Positions 28,018 to 36,815 of a stretch of DNA of 64,000 nucleotides are shown here, piece after piece. Position 1 is the first letter of the stretch; every line of letters starts with the position of its first letter. The translations under genes were made by a program, and so were the position numbers. Source of the stretch: Leptospira sp. WS58.C1 (GTDB lineage: Bacteria; Spirochaetota; Leptospiria; Leptospirales; Leptospiraceae). The notes under the pieces are model-generated. The model was given only the letters and a program-made list of their open reading frames with translations, was not told the DNA's origin and did not search any database. The stretch lies in NCBI RefSeq assembly GCF_040833995.1, contig NZ_CP162137.1:3332001-3396000 (forward strand). The letters run 5' to 3'.

Positions 28018-29518
28018 TGCGATAGACTTCCGCTTCTACATTTGCCACTTTTCTAAGCGTAGAAGGTTCCGCGGAGATCCTGAATTTTCTGAACTTGGAG
28101 GAATTCTCCTCTAAGTATGCCTGCACGAATTCATTTCTTTTTTGGCGCTCAGAGAATACGAACGTATCTATTGAATCCAGAGTTTGTATAAAATCTTCTT
28201 TCGGGATTGGAAGTTCTCCGGGAATAAACTCCAATACTTTCAAATTCGGATATTCTTTTCGGATGTGGAAATAAGGATCCGGGATCGCTTGCAGATATAT
28301 CTTTTTAGAACCTTTGAGTTCCGGTCCCAATACCTCGTAAAATCTGTCCTTCAGATCGAACTCGGGATTTCCGAATCCTATTCTTTTATACGCGTTCACT
28401 AAAATTGCTACATTGGAAAATACTAATATAGCTGCGATGAACTGCACTCTTCTACTTCTGATCCTTTCGAAAAAAAATCCTCCCAAAGCGGACAATGGGA
28501 TACACAAATACATTACGTAATAATATTCGGTGGATAAGATCAAAAAAAATAAGATCGAAACTGTCCAAGCGGAAAAGAAGAATGCGGACTTCGGTTTGTC
28601 CTTTATTTCTCCTCGCACCACCCATAATCCGTAGACGAGCGCCAAATAAAAGAATAGTCTCAATCCCGGAGATTCATATCCGCCTAATAATACTTTGATC
28701 TTTGTGATCGGTGAGAAGGATTGGAACAGATCTTTTTTTCTTCCGAACTGCGCTCCGAATTGGTAGAAAAAAATTTCCCAATCGGGATGGATCCAAATTC
28801 CCCAAGCGATTATCGGCAATGCTCCGCCCAACCAAAACATCCAAACCTTCCAAGCTTTTGCTTGGTGGATCAAAAGTAATGCGGGTACTCCGAAGATCGC
28901 CCCGAATGGATGTGATAAAAATGAGATCCCTAAAAAGAATCCGGCTAAGAATGATTCGTATTGTTGGAGAGGAACTTCTCCTTTCCATTTCGCTTTTTTT
29001 GCAAGTACTAGTAAAGATAGAAGCGCCCAAAATAGACAAAGAGCTTCCATTCTTGCGGTCCAACCCACTCTTAAGAACAATAGATCCGTGAATAAAAGTA
29101 AGGAAGCTCCAAGCCTTGCGATCGGTGAATAATCGAATGTTTTAAGTATAAACCAAAATATCCAGACACTCGCAACGGATAAGATCGCAGCGAATAATCT
29201 TAGGACTTCGAGACCTTCTCCCCAAAATCCGATGACCCAACCGTTTAACAAAAAGAAGACGGGAGGCATCCAAAGAGTTTTAGTCTCCATTCCTTTTACT
29301 AAACCTTCTAATACTTCCGTGCGGAAGAGGCCATTTTTAGCAAAGTCAAGGGAGGGAGAATAGAATAAAACTTCGTCGGGCCACACGGGCGGGAACTCCA
29401 ATCCGGAGATCCTAAAAATTAACAGAGAAAGTACTGATAAAAAGAAAAGACCGATAAGTCCGTAAATTTCGGAAGACCGGTCTTCTGTGCTCGCGGGGGA
29501 ACCCATTATAAAAAGCAC
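28010..29518 (-). CDS. GT-C (GT39-like) dolichyl/polyprenyl-phosphate sugar glycosyltransferase
   Basis: A 502-aa membrane protein with about ten transmembrane segments and a short soluble C-terminus. The first periplasmic loop has the acidic motif WPDEVLFYSPSLDFAKNGLF typical of PMT/ArnT-type enzymes, then TARMEALCLFWALLSLLVLA and FFLGISFLSHPFGAIFG. It probably moves a sugar from a lipid-phosphate carrier to an envelope acceptor. The final codons and stop lie in the right arm of the 189-bp inverted repeat. It is followed upstream by a STAS gene in the same direction, about 10 bases away. Confidence 0.8.
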   Translation of the reverse strand: MLFIMGSPASTEDRSSEIYGLIGLFFLSVLSLLIFRISGLEFPPVWPDEVLFYSPSLDFAKNGLFRTEVLEGLVKGMETKTLWMPPVFFLLNGWVIGFWGEGLEVLRLFAAILSVASVWIFWFILKTFDYSPIARLGASLLLFTDLLFLRVGWTARMEALCLFWALLSLLVLAKKAKWKGEVPLQQYESFLAGFFLGISFLSHPFGAIFGVPALLLIHQAKAWKVWMFWLGGALPIIAWGIWIHPDWEIFFYQFGAQFGRKKDLFQSFSPITKIKVLLGGYESPGLRLFFYLALVYGLWVVRGEIKDKPKSAFFFSAWTVSILFFLILSTEYYYVMYLCIPLSALGGFFFERIRSRRVQFIAAILVFSNVAILVNAYKRIGFGNPEFDLKDRFYEVLGPELKGSKKIYLQAIPDPYFHIRKEYPNLKVLEFIPGELPIPKEDFIQTLDSIDTFVFSERQKRNEFVQAYLEENSSKFRKFRISAEPSTLRKVANVEAEVYRRR

Positions 29519-29528
29519 CCCCGGCTTA

Positions 29529-29906
29529 TTATTTTAATGTAGCTAATGCTTCTTGTTCGGTTTCGTAGACTTCGAAAAGATCCAACAATTCCACAACATC
29601 GAAAACTTTTTTAACGTTAGGTGTGATATTGCAAAGTTTGAGTTTTCGATTCTGTTTTTCCAGTTCCCGGACCATACCGACAAAGATCCTGATCCCGGAA
29701 GAAGATATATAAGAAATATTTTGCAAGTTAATGACTATATCACCTGTTCCGGCTTGGACATCGTCTAGAAGTTTTGCCTCTACCTCGTCCGAATGAGTGA
29801 TATCCAGCCTGCCATCCAATTGGACTAGGGTGTGTTTCCCTACTTTTTTCGTTTTAATTTCCAAGCTAGGCTCCGAGCGACGATCCATAAGATCATATTC
29901 CGACAA
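29529..29906 (-). CDS. STAS-domain anti-sigma factor antagonist-like protein
   Basis: A 125-aa single STAS domain of the SpoIIAA/RsbV type: TLVQLDGRLDITHSDEVEAKLL, DIVINLQNISYISSSGIRIFVGMV (the conserved Ser in the phosphorylation loop is present) and VVELLDLFEVYETEQEAL. These proteins are phosphorylated by HATPase-type anti-sigma kinases and bind them in partner switching. It starts at TTG with an AAGGA site. No partner kinase is next to it. The glycosyltransferase gene follows 10 bases downstream. Confidence 0.88.
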   Translation of the reverse strand: MSEYDLMDRRSEPSLEIKTKKVGKHTLVQLDGRLDITHSDEVEAKLLDDVQAGTGDIVINLQNISYISSSGIRIFVGMVRELEKQNRKLKLCNITPNVKKVFDVVELLDLFEVYETEQEALATLK

Positions 29907-30044
29907 AGAAAATTTCCTTTTTTAGATACAAAAGGGGAACGGAAAGTTCGCCGTAGACTAAAATAGTTAGGAAATGGGGTTTTACAAGAATTTTTTCCCA
30001 TCTCCTCTATTCTCTCATAGTTGGAAAATCCTAAATTTGGAATA

Positions 30045-30629
30045 TTATGCCGCAGAGCCGTTAATTTCCTCCAATGGAAATATCTTGAGTAGAGGCCGTT
30101 TTGGTTTCTTTCCAAGCAAATCTCTGAGGGATTTTTGGGAAGAAAGCCCCAGCTGTTCCTGGATACTTTCCAGATCCCAACCTGCCTCGATCAGGTGAGA
30201 AGCCAAACTTCTTCTGAGTCGAAATACCGAAATAGGAAGACCCGTCAGTTCCTCTAGCTTGGAAAACATTTTTTGAACGGTCCTAGGACGAAGTTTGCCC
30301 ATTCTGCCCGAAAACAAAAAGTCTTCTCCCTGTTTACCCTGAGAAATATACCAAAGATCCCTTCTTAAAGACAGGGGGATGGAAGGATTCCTGGGATTTA
30401 AGGTTTGGGAATGGTGGATCAATATTTTATGGTGGGACCAATCCAAATCCTCCACTCGTAAGGAGACTAACTCGGAAAGCTGGAGTCCGAAAGAATACAA
30501 CATTCGAAACCATAGATAATGATTTTCGTGAGTTTTGGAGGCGTTTAGAAGGAGCCGGATCTCTTCTTTGCTTAAAGGCGGATTTTCCTCAGATAGAATT
30601 TTTTTCCTGGTACTTTTTTCTTTTTTCAT
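30045..30629 (-). CDS. Degenerate tyrosine recombinase-like protein
   Basis: A 194-aa protein matching only the catalytic domain of XerC/XerD-type recombinases. Fold landmarks are visible: FRMLYSFGLQLSELVSLRVEDLDW, VQKMFSKLEELTG, and FRLRRSLASHLIEAGWDLESIQEQLGLSS. The catalytic set is mostly lost: the first Arg is Gln50, the first His is Phe136, the second His/Trp is Leu162 and the nucleophile Tyr is Leu171; only Arg139 remains. There is no N-terminal core-binding domain. It is therefore probably not a working recombinase and may be a DNA-binding remnant with a new role. The frame is intact, so I do not call it a pseudogene. Confidence 0.75.
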   Translation of the reverse strand: MKKEKSTRKKILSEENPPLSKEEIRLLLNASKTHENHYLWFRMLYSFGLQLSELVSLRVEDLDWSHHKILIHHSQTLNPRNPSIPLSLRRDLWYISQGKQGEDFLFSGRMGKLRPRTVQKMFSKLEELTGLPISVFRLRRSLASHLIEAGWDLESIQEQLGLSSQKSLRDLLGKKPKRPLLKIFPLEEINGSAA

Positions 30630-31107
30630 TCGAATACCCTAATGTGATTTTTTTCTCGGAAAATGAAACCTGGGAAAAAGTCTGCAAAGTAGAATTTGCC
30701 GTTTCGATCGATTGATTGGCGGAATAGTGGTTACCCGGGCGACTGAAGCGTGGATATACGGTCTGGAATGTGGATTCTCCGTTCCATACGGTATCTTTAC
30801 CATATATTTCACACGAAGCCGGGAAGGTAAAAAGAGTCTTTTGAAAACAATTTCCTAAAAAAGAAGAACCAGACTTAGAAGAGAAATATTCAGGCTACTG
30901 GAAGAATTATACTCTCCGCACCTCTGCGAGAGAAAAAAACAGAGAGGAGCGAAGAAAAAACTGGAGACATTGACTCCCTGTTCGACACCGATCGTAGCGG
31001 AAAGCGAAGCGGATTGAAGCATAGAGCGCGATCACGAGCAAAGTGAGTGAGTCGCCCGACTTTTCAAATCGTCATCGAATTGTTATCCGATCTTAACGAG
31101 TCCGGGT
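30630..31107. other. Intergenic region with no clear gene
   Basis: About 480 bases with no convincing coding frame. It is the divergent gap between the recombinase-like gene and the hydrolase gene. A direct repeat ATACGGT occurs near 30760-30800. The right end (about 30990-31060) is purine- and GC-rich with GCGAAGCGG and a GCGATCAC...GTGAGTGAGTCGC partial hairpin, similar in flavour to the centre of the 189-bp element. It may hold an untranslated RNA, but I cannot show one. Confidence 0.5.
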
Positions 31108-32160
31108 TTGGATACAAATATGAAATATTTCTGGAAGGCGGCTAAATTCGCTCTTCATTGCCAATTACCGACTCCGCCAAAAGTCTCAGAACAAGAGATC
31201 GTAGTTAAGACGGATCGATTTGAGATCCCCGCAATTCTTTATACTCCAAAGGGGAAATCCTGCGGAACTATTTTAGCGGTAAATGGATTGGCTTACTTAG
31301 GAAATAAGGACCCAAGATTCGCGGCGGTTTGTAGATCTGCAGCAGCAGTCAGCTATACTGTCATTTCGCCGTTACTAGTAGAAGTAACACAATTCAGGAT
31401 CTTAAAAGAAACGATCGAAAAAATAAAAGAGCTGATACTTCATATCTCTTCCAATAAAGAATATTGCCCGGACCAAAAACTTTCGTATATCGCTCCTTCT
31501 TTTTCGGGAAGTATGGGACTCATCGCAGCCTCCGATCCGAAAGTGGGAGAAAAGATCTCTTCCATACTCACAATCGGCGCGTATTGTGATGTAAAATCCA
31601 CTTTGGATTACGTGATGACATCGGATGAGGGCGACGAATACGGAAGAATGATCCTTCTTTACAATTTCGTAAAGTATGCTCTAAAGTCGGACAACCAAGA
31701 ATTGGAGTTCGCTTTAAAAGCCTGTGTGTTAGACGGAAGTTTTTCCAGAGACACCTTGGAACTTCCTACAGTTTTGGAAAACATCAGCGCGGAAAACAAG
31801 GAAGTATTTTTCAAACTTAGAGAAGATAAAAATTTCAGAGAGAGGATCTGGAAAGAGGTCTTGGACAATGCAGGCTCTCAAAGTTCTTTTTTGCAGGAAT
31901 TGCAAGTAAAGGATAAGCTACATTTATTGGACTGCCATGTTTCCATCGTTCACGGTTTGGGGGACAATGTGGTGCCTGCGAAAGAAGCAATGATCTTAAA
32001 AGAAAATCTTCCTCGAAAAAAATCCAAATTAGTGTTAACTCCTTTGATCTCTCACGGGGATGTCGGGATCTCTTTGGCCCAGATACCTGCTATCTACGAT
32101 TTGGTGCAGGGTTTTGCATTTTTCTTTAAGAACGCTAAAGTAAAAGAAAAGGCGGCTTAA
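31108..32160 (+). CDS. Alpha/beta-hydrolase family protein
   Basis: A 350-aa soluble protein. The hydrolase fold is seen in PAILYTPKGKSCGTILAVNGLAYLG, a nucleophile-elbow-like YIAPSFSGSMGLIAA (Ser in SFSGS), the acid loop VSIVHGLGDNVVPAKEAMIL and a late His in LISHGDVGISLAQ. The substrate is unknown; an esterase or lipase role is likely. The start may be TTG 31108 or ATG 31120; neither has a strong ribosome site. It stands alone, convergent to the sensor kinase, with three bases between stop codons. Confidence 0.75.
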   Translation: MDTNMKYFWKAAKFALHCQLPTPPKVSEQEIVVKTDRFEIPAILYTPKGKSCGTILAVNGLAYLGNKDPRFAAVCRSAAAVSYTVISPLLVEVTQFRILKETIEKIKELILHISSNKEYCPDQKLSYIAPSFSGSMGLIAASDPKVGEKISSILTIGAYCDVKSTLDYVMTSDEGDEYGRMILLYNFVKYALKSDNQELEFALKACVLDGSFSRDTLELPTVLENISAENKEVFFKLREDKNFRERIWKEVLDNAGSQSSFLQELQVKDKLHLLDCHVSIVHGLGDNVVPAKEAMILKENLPRKKSKLVLTPLISHGDVGISLAQIPAIYDLVQGFAFFFKNAKVKEKAA

Positions 32161-32162
32161 CC

Positions 32163-34577
32163 CTAAAAACTTTTCGTATAAAAGAATTCGATCAGGTCGC
32201 GGATCTTGTAGGGTTTTTCCAGAAGATCGTTAATTCCGAGTGCAGAAAGTTTTTCTTTTGTTTCATCCCCGAAATCCGTTCCGGAGACCAAAATTTTCAA
32301 CTCCGGACATTCTTTTTTGATCGTTTCTAAAAATTCCAAGGAAGAAAGATTTTCAAAATCCAGATCGATCACGGTCAAAACCGCTGAAGACTTGAATTTA
32401 CTTAATATTTCATGAGCCTTTTTAACGCTATCCGCGCTGATCAATCTAAACCCCAAGGCCGACATTTGGTCTTGTAGGATTTCCGATAAATAAGGGGATT
32501 CTTCCACAACCAAAATGATACCTGTAGATCTCTGAGACCCTTTCGTAGGCTTTTCCATTAATTGGGAGGTTTTGGTCTTGGCCACCGGAAAGAACAATCG
32601 AATACTCGTTCCGGTTCCTAATTGCGAACTTACTTGCACCATTCCTTCATGATTTTGCATGATCCCATATACCATGGACAATCCAAGCCCACTACCTTGG
32701 GTTTTGTTTTTTGTTGTGAAGAAAGGTTCGAATATCCTTTTCCTAGTTTCTTCACTCATTCCTTCTCCGTTATCCGAAATTTCTATACAAAGATAATCTG
32801 CCGGTTCCGAAAGTGGAAAAGATTCCCTGATATTTGCTCCTTGTACACCAAAGGCACGTATCGAGATCTCTCCTCCATTCGGAAGCGCATCTCTCGCATT
32901 CAAACATAGATTAATAAGCACTTGTTCTAATTGGGAATAATCCCCTACGATTATTGGAAGTCCTTCTTTGTATTCTTTTTTGAATTTTATTTTTTCGGAG
33001 AATGTAGGAAGTAAAAGATCGATCGTTTCGTTGATCAGCTGGTCCGCAAATATGGTCTTAAATCCACCTCCTCCCTTTCTTGCCAAGGAAAGCAGTCTTC
33101 GAACTATGATCGCTCCCCTTCCTGCAGCCGCATTAATGGAACGGGACATTTCCAATAGAGAAGCGAATTTAGAGGACTCCAATTGTATCCTGGTCGCATA
33201 ACCGGAAATGATCTGCAGGATATTATTAAAATCGTGAGCGATCCCCCCTGCCAATGTCCCGATCGTTTCCAATTTTTTAGATTCTATAAGTTGGTCTTCC
33301 AACTTACGACGGAGAGTATCATCCATTAGATACCCTCGGACAGAATCTATACCTCCCGACTTATCGAATGTAGCGAAATAATTTCCCGTCGTATGGATAG
33401 GGAGTCCGTTCTTATCCTGAAAGAATACTTCGTGGGTCTCGAGTCTGGCGCTGATCCGTATTTTTTGTAACAAGAACGAAAAATCTTCATAAGAAGGAAA
33501 AAGATCGGCAAAATTCCGAAGAGAGGCTTCCGTTTGGTTCTCGAACCCGAACATCTTTAGAAAGGAAGAGTTCGCGGCCAAAATATTTCCGGAGATGTCC
33601 GTGATAAAATTTGCGGAAAGATTTTCTTCGAAAAACTTTCGATATTGTTCTCGGCTCTGAAGAAGTTTACCTTCTATCCTTCTTCTTTTTTGAAGTTCCT
33701 TTCTGGAATCGCTTGTGGCTCTTCCAGTTATCAAAGCGACCACACATAAGATCCCCAAGTTTATCAAAAAAATAAGCTGCTTATCGTCCTTAAACCATTG
33801 GTAATTTTCGGAACGACCGACCAGAGCAGGAAATACTAAAGTCACTATTTGGACCCAAATATTTGCAGTAAGAGCCATGGTAATCCCATACCTCAATGCT
33901 GCCCAAAGAACAAATAACGCGAATACGAACCAATATTCTAAGGAAGGTATGATCGCACCGAAAAACCCGCAGAGTAGAAATACCGAGATAATCTCCGCGA
34001 TTTTTCTAGGCTTCAGATTTCTGAACCTATTCCTATCCCAACTAGTTTCCCTGTTTTCCCAAGCGCCTTCCGTTTTTGTCCAACCTTTTAGCTCCATCCA
34101 AGGAGTAACCCATAGAAGGATAGGGGCGGACACACTCAATGTATCGAATAAAGTGGCAACTAACCCGGATAGACTAGATGCAAACCACTTATCCTGGGGG
34201 AGGTCTCCGAATAGAACAAGTCCTCCCGCCACCAAAAATCCGTTACATAAAGAAGCAGGAAAGGCCACCCAGAGTAAAAATCTTACGATCTCTCTCAGGT
34301 CAGGTAGCCAAGATTTTCCCTTTTTCCATTTAATAAAAAAGAACCAGGAAACTCCCACCGCCAAAACTTCCCAAAGACAATAGATGGGATATTTATCCAC
34401 ATCGTGAAGTCCCCAGAGGTTGGCGCTGAACAATGCGTTAGCATACATCGCGGGTAATGTGCGAGCCGGTCCCCACCAAAAGCATAGTATGATACCGATT
34501 GGGATGGGAAGATAGGATATGGAGATCCCTGTATCCACTTGGAAGGCTAAAGATACCTTGGAAGCGAAATAAAACAA
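32163..34577 (-). CDS. MASE1-PAS hybrid sensor histidine kinase
   Basis: An 804-aa protein: an N-terminal MASE1-type membrane sensor (about residues 1-285, eight or so hydrophobic segments, e.g. ISYLPIPIGIILCFWWGPARTLPAMYANALF), a PAS domain (about 310-425), HisKA with the phospho-His in TLAGGIAHDFNNILQ, an ATPase with NARDALPNGG, DNGEGM and GSGLGLSMVYG, and a C-terminal receiver (about 680-804; VIDLDF phosphorylation Asp, LLEKPY Lys). The receiver's acidic pair reads EE. The first canonical start (TTG 34577) cuts into the first helix; the frame is open upstream to about 34700, so the true start is probably earlier. It is an output-less hybrid; the partner is not in the window. Confidence 0.9.
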   Translation of the reverse strand: MFYFASKVSLAFQVDTGISISYLPIPIGIILCFWWGPARTLPAMYANALFSANLWGLHDVDKYPIYCLWEVLAVGVSWFFFIKWKKGKSWLPDLREIVRFLLWVAFPASLCNGFLVAGGLVLFGDLPQDKWFASSLSGLVATLFDTLSVSAPILLWVTPWMELKGWTKTEGAWENRETSWDRNRFRNLKPRKIAEIISVFLLCGFFGAIIPSLEYWFVFALFVLWAALRYGITMALTANIWVQIVTLVFPALVGRSENYQWFKDDKQLIFLINLGILCVVALITGRATSDSRKELQKRRRIEGKLLQSREQYRKFFEENLSANFITDISGNILAANSSFLKMFGFENQTEASLRNFADLFPSYEDFSFLLQKIRISARLETHEVFFQDKNGLPIHTTGNYFATFDKSGGIDSVRGYLMDDTLRRKLEDQLIESKKLETIGTLAGGIAHDFNNILQIISGYATRIQLESSKFASLLEMSRSINAAAGRGAIIVRRLLSLARKGGGGFKTIFADQLINETIDLLLPTFSEKIKFKKEYKEGLPIIVGDYSQLEQVLINLCLNARDALPNGGEISIRAFGVQGANIRESFPLSEPADYLCIEISDNGEGMSEETRKRIFEPFFTTKNKTQGSGLGLSMVYGIMQNHEGMVQVSSQLGTGTSIRLFFPVAKTKTSQLMEKPTKGSQRSTGIILVVEESPYLSEILQDQMSALGFRLISADSVKKAHEILSKFKSSAVLTVIDLDFENLSSLEFLETIKKECPELKILVSGTDFGDETKEKLSALGINDLLEKPYKIRDLIEFFYTKSF

Positions 34578-34837
34578 GATTAGCGGAAGGATCCAAGTCC
34601 AATAAGGAAGTTCCTTATTTTCAATATATGGAGCTCTCCCGCTGTTCTTTATGTCGGATAAAAAATTCAGAACCGCACTCCAGGCTCCAATATTCCTTAT
34701 CGTTTAAAGGGAATCCACTCTTTGCGGAAAATATGATTAAAATTAATGATTCGGATCCCTGAAACTTTTTGTTTCTATTGGGAAAAAAACTGACTATTCG
34801 TTGTTATACGGGAGTTTCGATCGCGTCCTATCGAAAC

Positions 34838-35269
34838 TTAGTTCTGCTCCACCGGAGAGACATCTATATGGATCCAATACTCATCTCCATAATCGAAGAA
34901 TAATTCCTCGCCCGCTTTGATCTTTCGCATTGCTTCGAATCTTGCGGTCTTCCAGCGAGTAGATACCACTAATCTTACATTCGGTTTGGAACTATGATTG
35001 ATATAGCGGGTATAGTTGGACTCTTTACCTTCTCCATAGATCCAATGATCTTTACAGATCCAAAGTAAATATTTGGACTCACAGTATTTGGCGGAATTGG
35101 CCGACTTATCGTCAAGGACCCTTCCGGTATAAAACCCGATAGTATCACCTTTGACCAAATCTTGTTTGGAGAATAATCCCATTCCGATTCCGGGTATCTT
35201 GGATTCCTGAATTTCGAAATCCTTCTCTGAAAATACTCGAGGTCTGCGAATTTTATATCTGACCGACAT
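34838..35269 (-). CDS. SET-domain protein (putative lysine methyltransferase)
   Basis: A 143-aa single SET domain that would use S-adenosylmethionine to methylate protein lysine. Signs: [26 protein letters not shown] at the N-terminus, [18 protein letters not shown] (the NHS-x-x-PN motif) and [14 protein letters not shown] at the C-terminus. Bacterial SET proteins are uncommon and often of unclear target. An AGGAGGAGA ribosome site lies 8 to 10 bases upstream. It is divergent from rppH. Confidence 0.88.
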   Translation of the reverse strand: MSVRYKIRRPRVFSEKDFEIQESKIPGIGMGLFSKQDLVKGDTIGFYTGRVLDDKSANSAKYCESKYLLWICKDHWIYGEGKESNYTRYINHSSKPNVRLVVSTRWKTARFEAMRKIKAGEELFFDYGDEYWIHIDVSPVEQN

Positions 35270-35277
35270 CGTGAGAA

Positions 35278-35538
35278 TTATCTCCTCCTATTGGATCGGA
35301 ATATTAATCCAAAGAATCTTATGCCTTCTTCTTGTCCATCCGCAATTGATTTATCATATTTTTCTACTGCAAAGAAACAGAGTCTCAATGACTGTCTTGC
35401 CTTGTTTAAAAATTTTCCTGAGTTAAGTATCACTTTAGGTCCAAATTTTTTTATAGGCTTGTCTCTCGAATCAATAAAGTAAATCTCTACTAAGATGGAC
35501 AAACCGTATAGAAAGAACGTGGGAATGGTGGTCTTCAA
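35278..35538 (-). CDS. Possible small protein upstream of SET gene (weak)
   Basis: An 86-aa open frame ending 9 bases before the SET gene, where its last codons (AGG AGG AGA) also form the SET ribosome site. It overlaps the rppH start by 44 bases on the opposite strand, and no family is recognised. It may be a real leader or just an open stretch; its 5' end is doubtful. I list it with low confidence. Confidence 0.2.
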   Translation of the reverse strand: MKTTIPTFFLYGLSILVEIYFIDSRDKPIKKFGPKVILNSGKFLNKARQSLRLCFFAVEKYDKSIADGQEEGIRFFGLIFRSNRRR

Positions 35539-35980
35539 CTCTAAGGGAGAGGTCTTAGTAGGAGAAAGACTGAATTTTAAAGGCTCTTGGCAGTTTCCTC
35601 AAGGGGGAATAGATGATGGAGAAGATCCTGACTTAGCCGCTCAAAGAGAACTTTTAGAAGAAGTAGGCATCCAAAACGCTGAGATCGTATATGAATATCC
35701 AAGTTGGATCAATTATGATTTTCCGGAGTCCCTACATTTAAGCTCTAATCTAAAAAAGTATAAAGGCCAAACCCAAAAATGGTATCTTCTTTATTGGAAT
35801 GGTAGAGCGGAAGACTGCAATCTAACGGCACATGAGCAAGAGTTTGAAAGAGTTCGATTCATCCCTTTCCAAGAATGCCTTTCGACCGTGGTCTCATTTA
35901 AAAAAGATGTGTATCAAAAACTAGTCCATGAGTTTGAACCTAAGATACTGGACTTTTTGAAGAATGGGTCTTCTGCATGA
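35495..35980 (+). CDS. rppH: RNA pyrophosphohydrolase (NudH/RppH), Nudix family
   Basis: A 161-aa Nudix hydrolase of the RppH type: [20 protein letters not shown] at the N-terminus and an intact Nudix box (residues 37-59, [23 protein letters not shown]). [14 protein letters not shown] and WYLLYWNG are typical of RppH, which removes pyrophosphate from the 5' end of mRNA and starts decay; diadenosine polyphosphate cleavage is the known side role. It is the first gene of a probable operon: it overlaps the globin gene by four bases. Confidence 0.93.
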   Translation: MDKPYRKNVGMVVFNSKGEVLVGERLNFKGSWQFPQGGIDDGEDPDLAAQRELLEEVGIQNAEIVYEYPSWINYDFPESLHLSSNLKKYKGQTQKWYLLYWNGRAEDCNLTAHEQEFERVRFIPFQECLSTVVSFKKDVYQKLVHEFEPKILDFLKNGSSA

Positions 35981-36405
35981 GCGCGACGTTTTATACCCCT
36001 CCCGGAGGACCTCCACCTCCGAGTCCTCGCCTTAGAGAATTATTTGCTAAAGTGGGAGAAGATCCCATTCGGGAACTTGTTTCCGTTTTTTATGATCAAA
36101 TAGCAGTCAGTGAAATTCGTTGGATGTTTCCGGAAAATCTGGAAGAGAGCAAAGTAAAGTCTGCGGACTTTATGGTGCAAGTCCTGGGAGGTCCGCCCTA
36201 TTACGTTCAAAAATACGGACCTCCAAAAATGAGGGCCCGACATCTTCCATTTCCGATCGACGAAAAAGCAAGAAGGGTTTGGCTTTCCTGCTACCGTAAG
36301 GCGATCAAAGACTGGGAAGCGGATGAAGAATCTAAAGAGATCCTTTGGCAGTTTTTACAGGATTTCTCTTCTTGGATGGTAAATAAGGCTTCTTCTCAAG
36401 AATGA
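35977..36405 (+). CDS. Group II truncated hemoglobin-like protein
   Basis: A 142-aa globin of the 2-over-2 type. It has the group II pattern [27 protein letters not shown], with the proximal heme His at about residue 89, followed by [12 protein letters not shown]. These globins bind O2 and NO and are often linked to oxidative and nitrosative stress; the exact task in Leptospira is unknown. A Pro-rich N-terminal tail ([12 protein letters not shown]) precedes the globin. It overlaps rppH by four bases, so they are co-translated, and the acylphosphatase gene follows 37 bases later. Confidence 0.92.
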   Translation: MSATFYTPPGGPPPPSPRLRELFAKVGEDPIRELVSVFYDQIAVSEIRWMFPENLEESKVKSADFMVQVLGGPPYYVQKYGPPKMRARHLPFPIDEKARRVWLSCYRKAIKDWEADEESKEILWQFLQDFSSWMVNKASSQE

Positions 36406-36442
36406 AAAAGTATAATTTAGTTGTAGGAGTTTCAATAACTGA

Positions 36443-36730
36443 ATGGCTGCAAAAAACGAATCTAGAGCGAAAATTAGGATCCGAGGAACCGTACAAGGAG
36501 TTGGTTTTAGATATTTTGTGCTACAAAGAGCGCAAGAGAACCGACTCAAAGGTTACACGATGAATCTTCCTACAGGAGAAGTGGAAGTTGTAGTGGAAGG
36601 AGACAAAATTTTTATCGAAGATTTATACAAGGCAGTTCAAAGAGGCCCTTCTAAAGCCAAAGTAACGGAAGCTACGATCCACTGGGAAGACGCTAAAGGT
36701 ACGTTTAGGACTTTCGAGATCAAACGTTGA
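36443..36730 (+). CDS. acyP: Acylphosphatase
   Basis: A 95-aa acylphosphatase, which hydrolyses acyl phosphates such as carbamoyl- or 1,3-bisphosphoglycerate. The signature RIRGTVQGVGFRYF with its substrate Arg is present, and the catalytic Asn occurs in GYTMNLPTGEVEV. GGAG lies rather far upstream (13 bases) of the ATG, so the start may be imprecise. It is the third gene after rppH and the globin. Confidence 0.93.
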   Translation: MAAKNESRAKIRIRGTVQGVGFRYFVLQRAQENRLKGYTMNLPTGEVEVVVEGDKIFIEDLYKAVQRGPSKAKVTEATIHWEDAKGTFRTFEIKR

Positions 36731-36815
36731 CCTGATATCCTCTTTGGGGAAACTCGCCGGATTCGATCGAATAAATTTTACTGACGAAACCTGGTTTTTT
36801 TCGGAGAGTGACTGT

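Noticed and set aside
28674..29091. Two overlapping open frames (126-129 aa) inside the GT39-like gene
   Set aside because: They are shadows of the real gene, Arg/Ser-rich, with no start signals.
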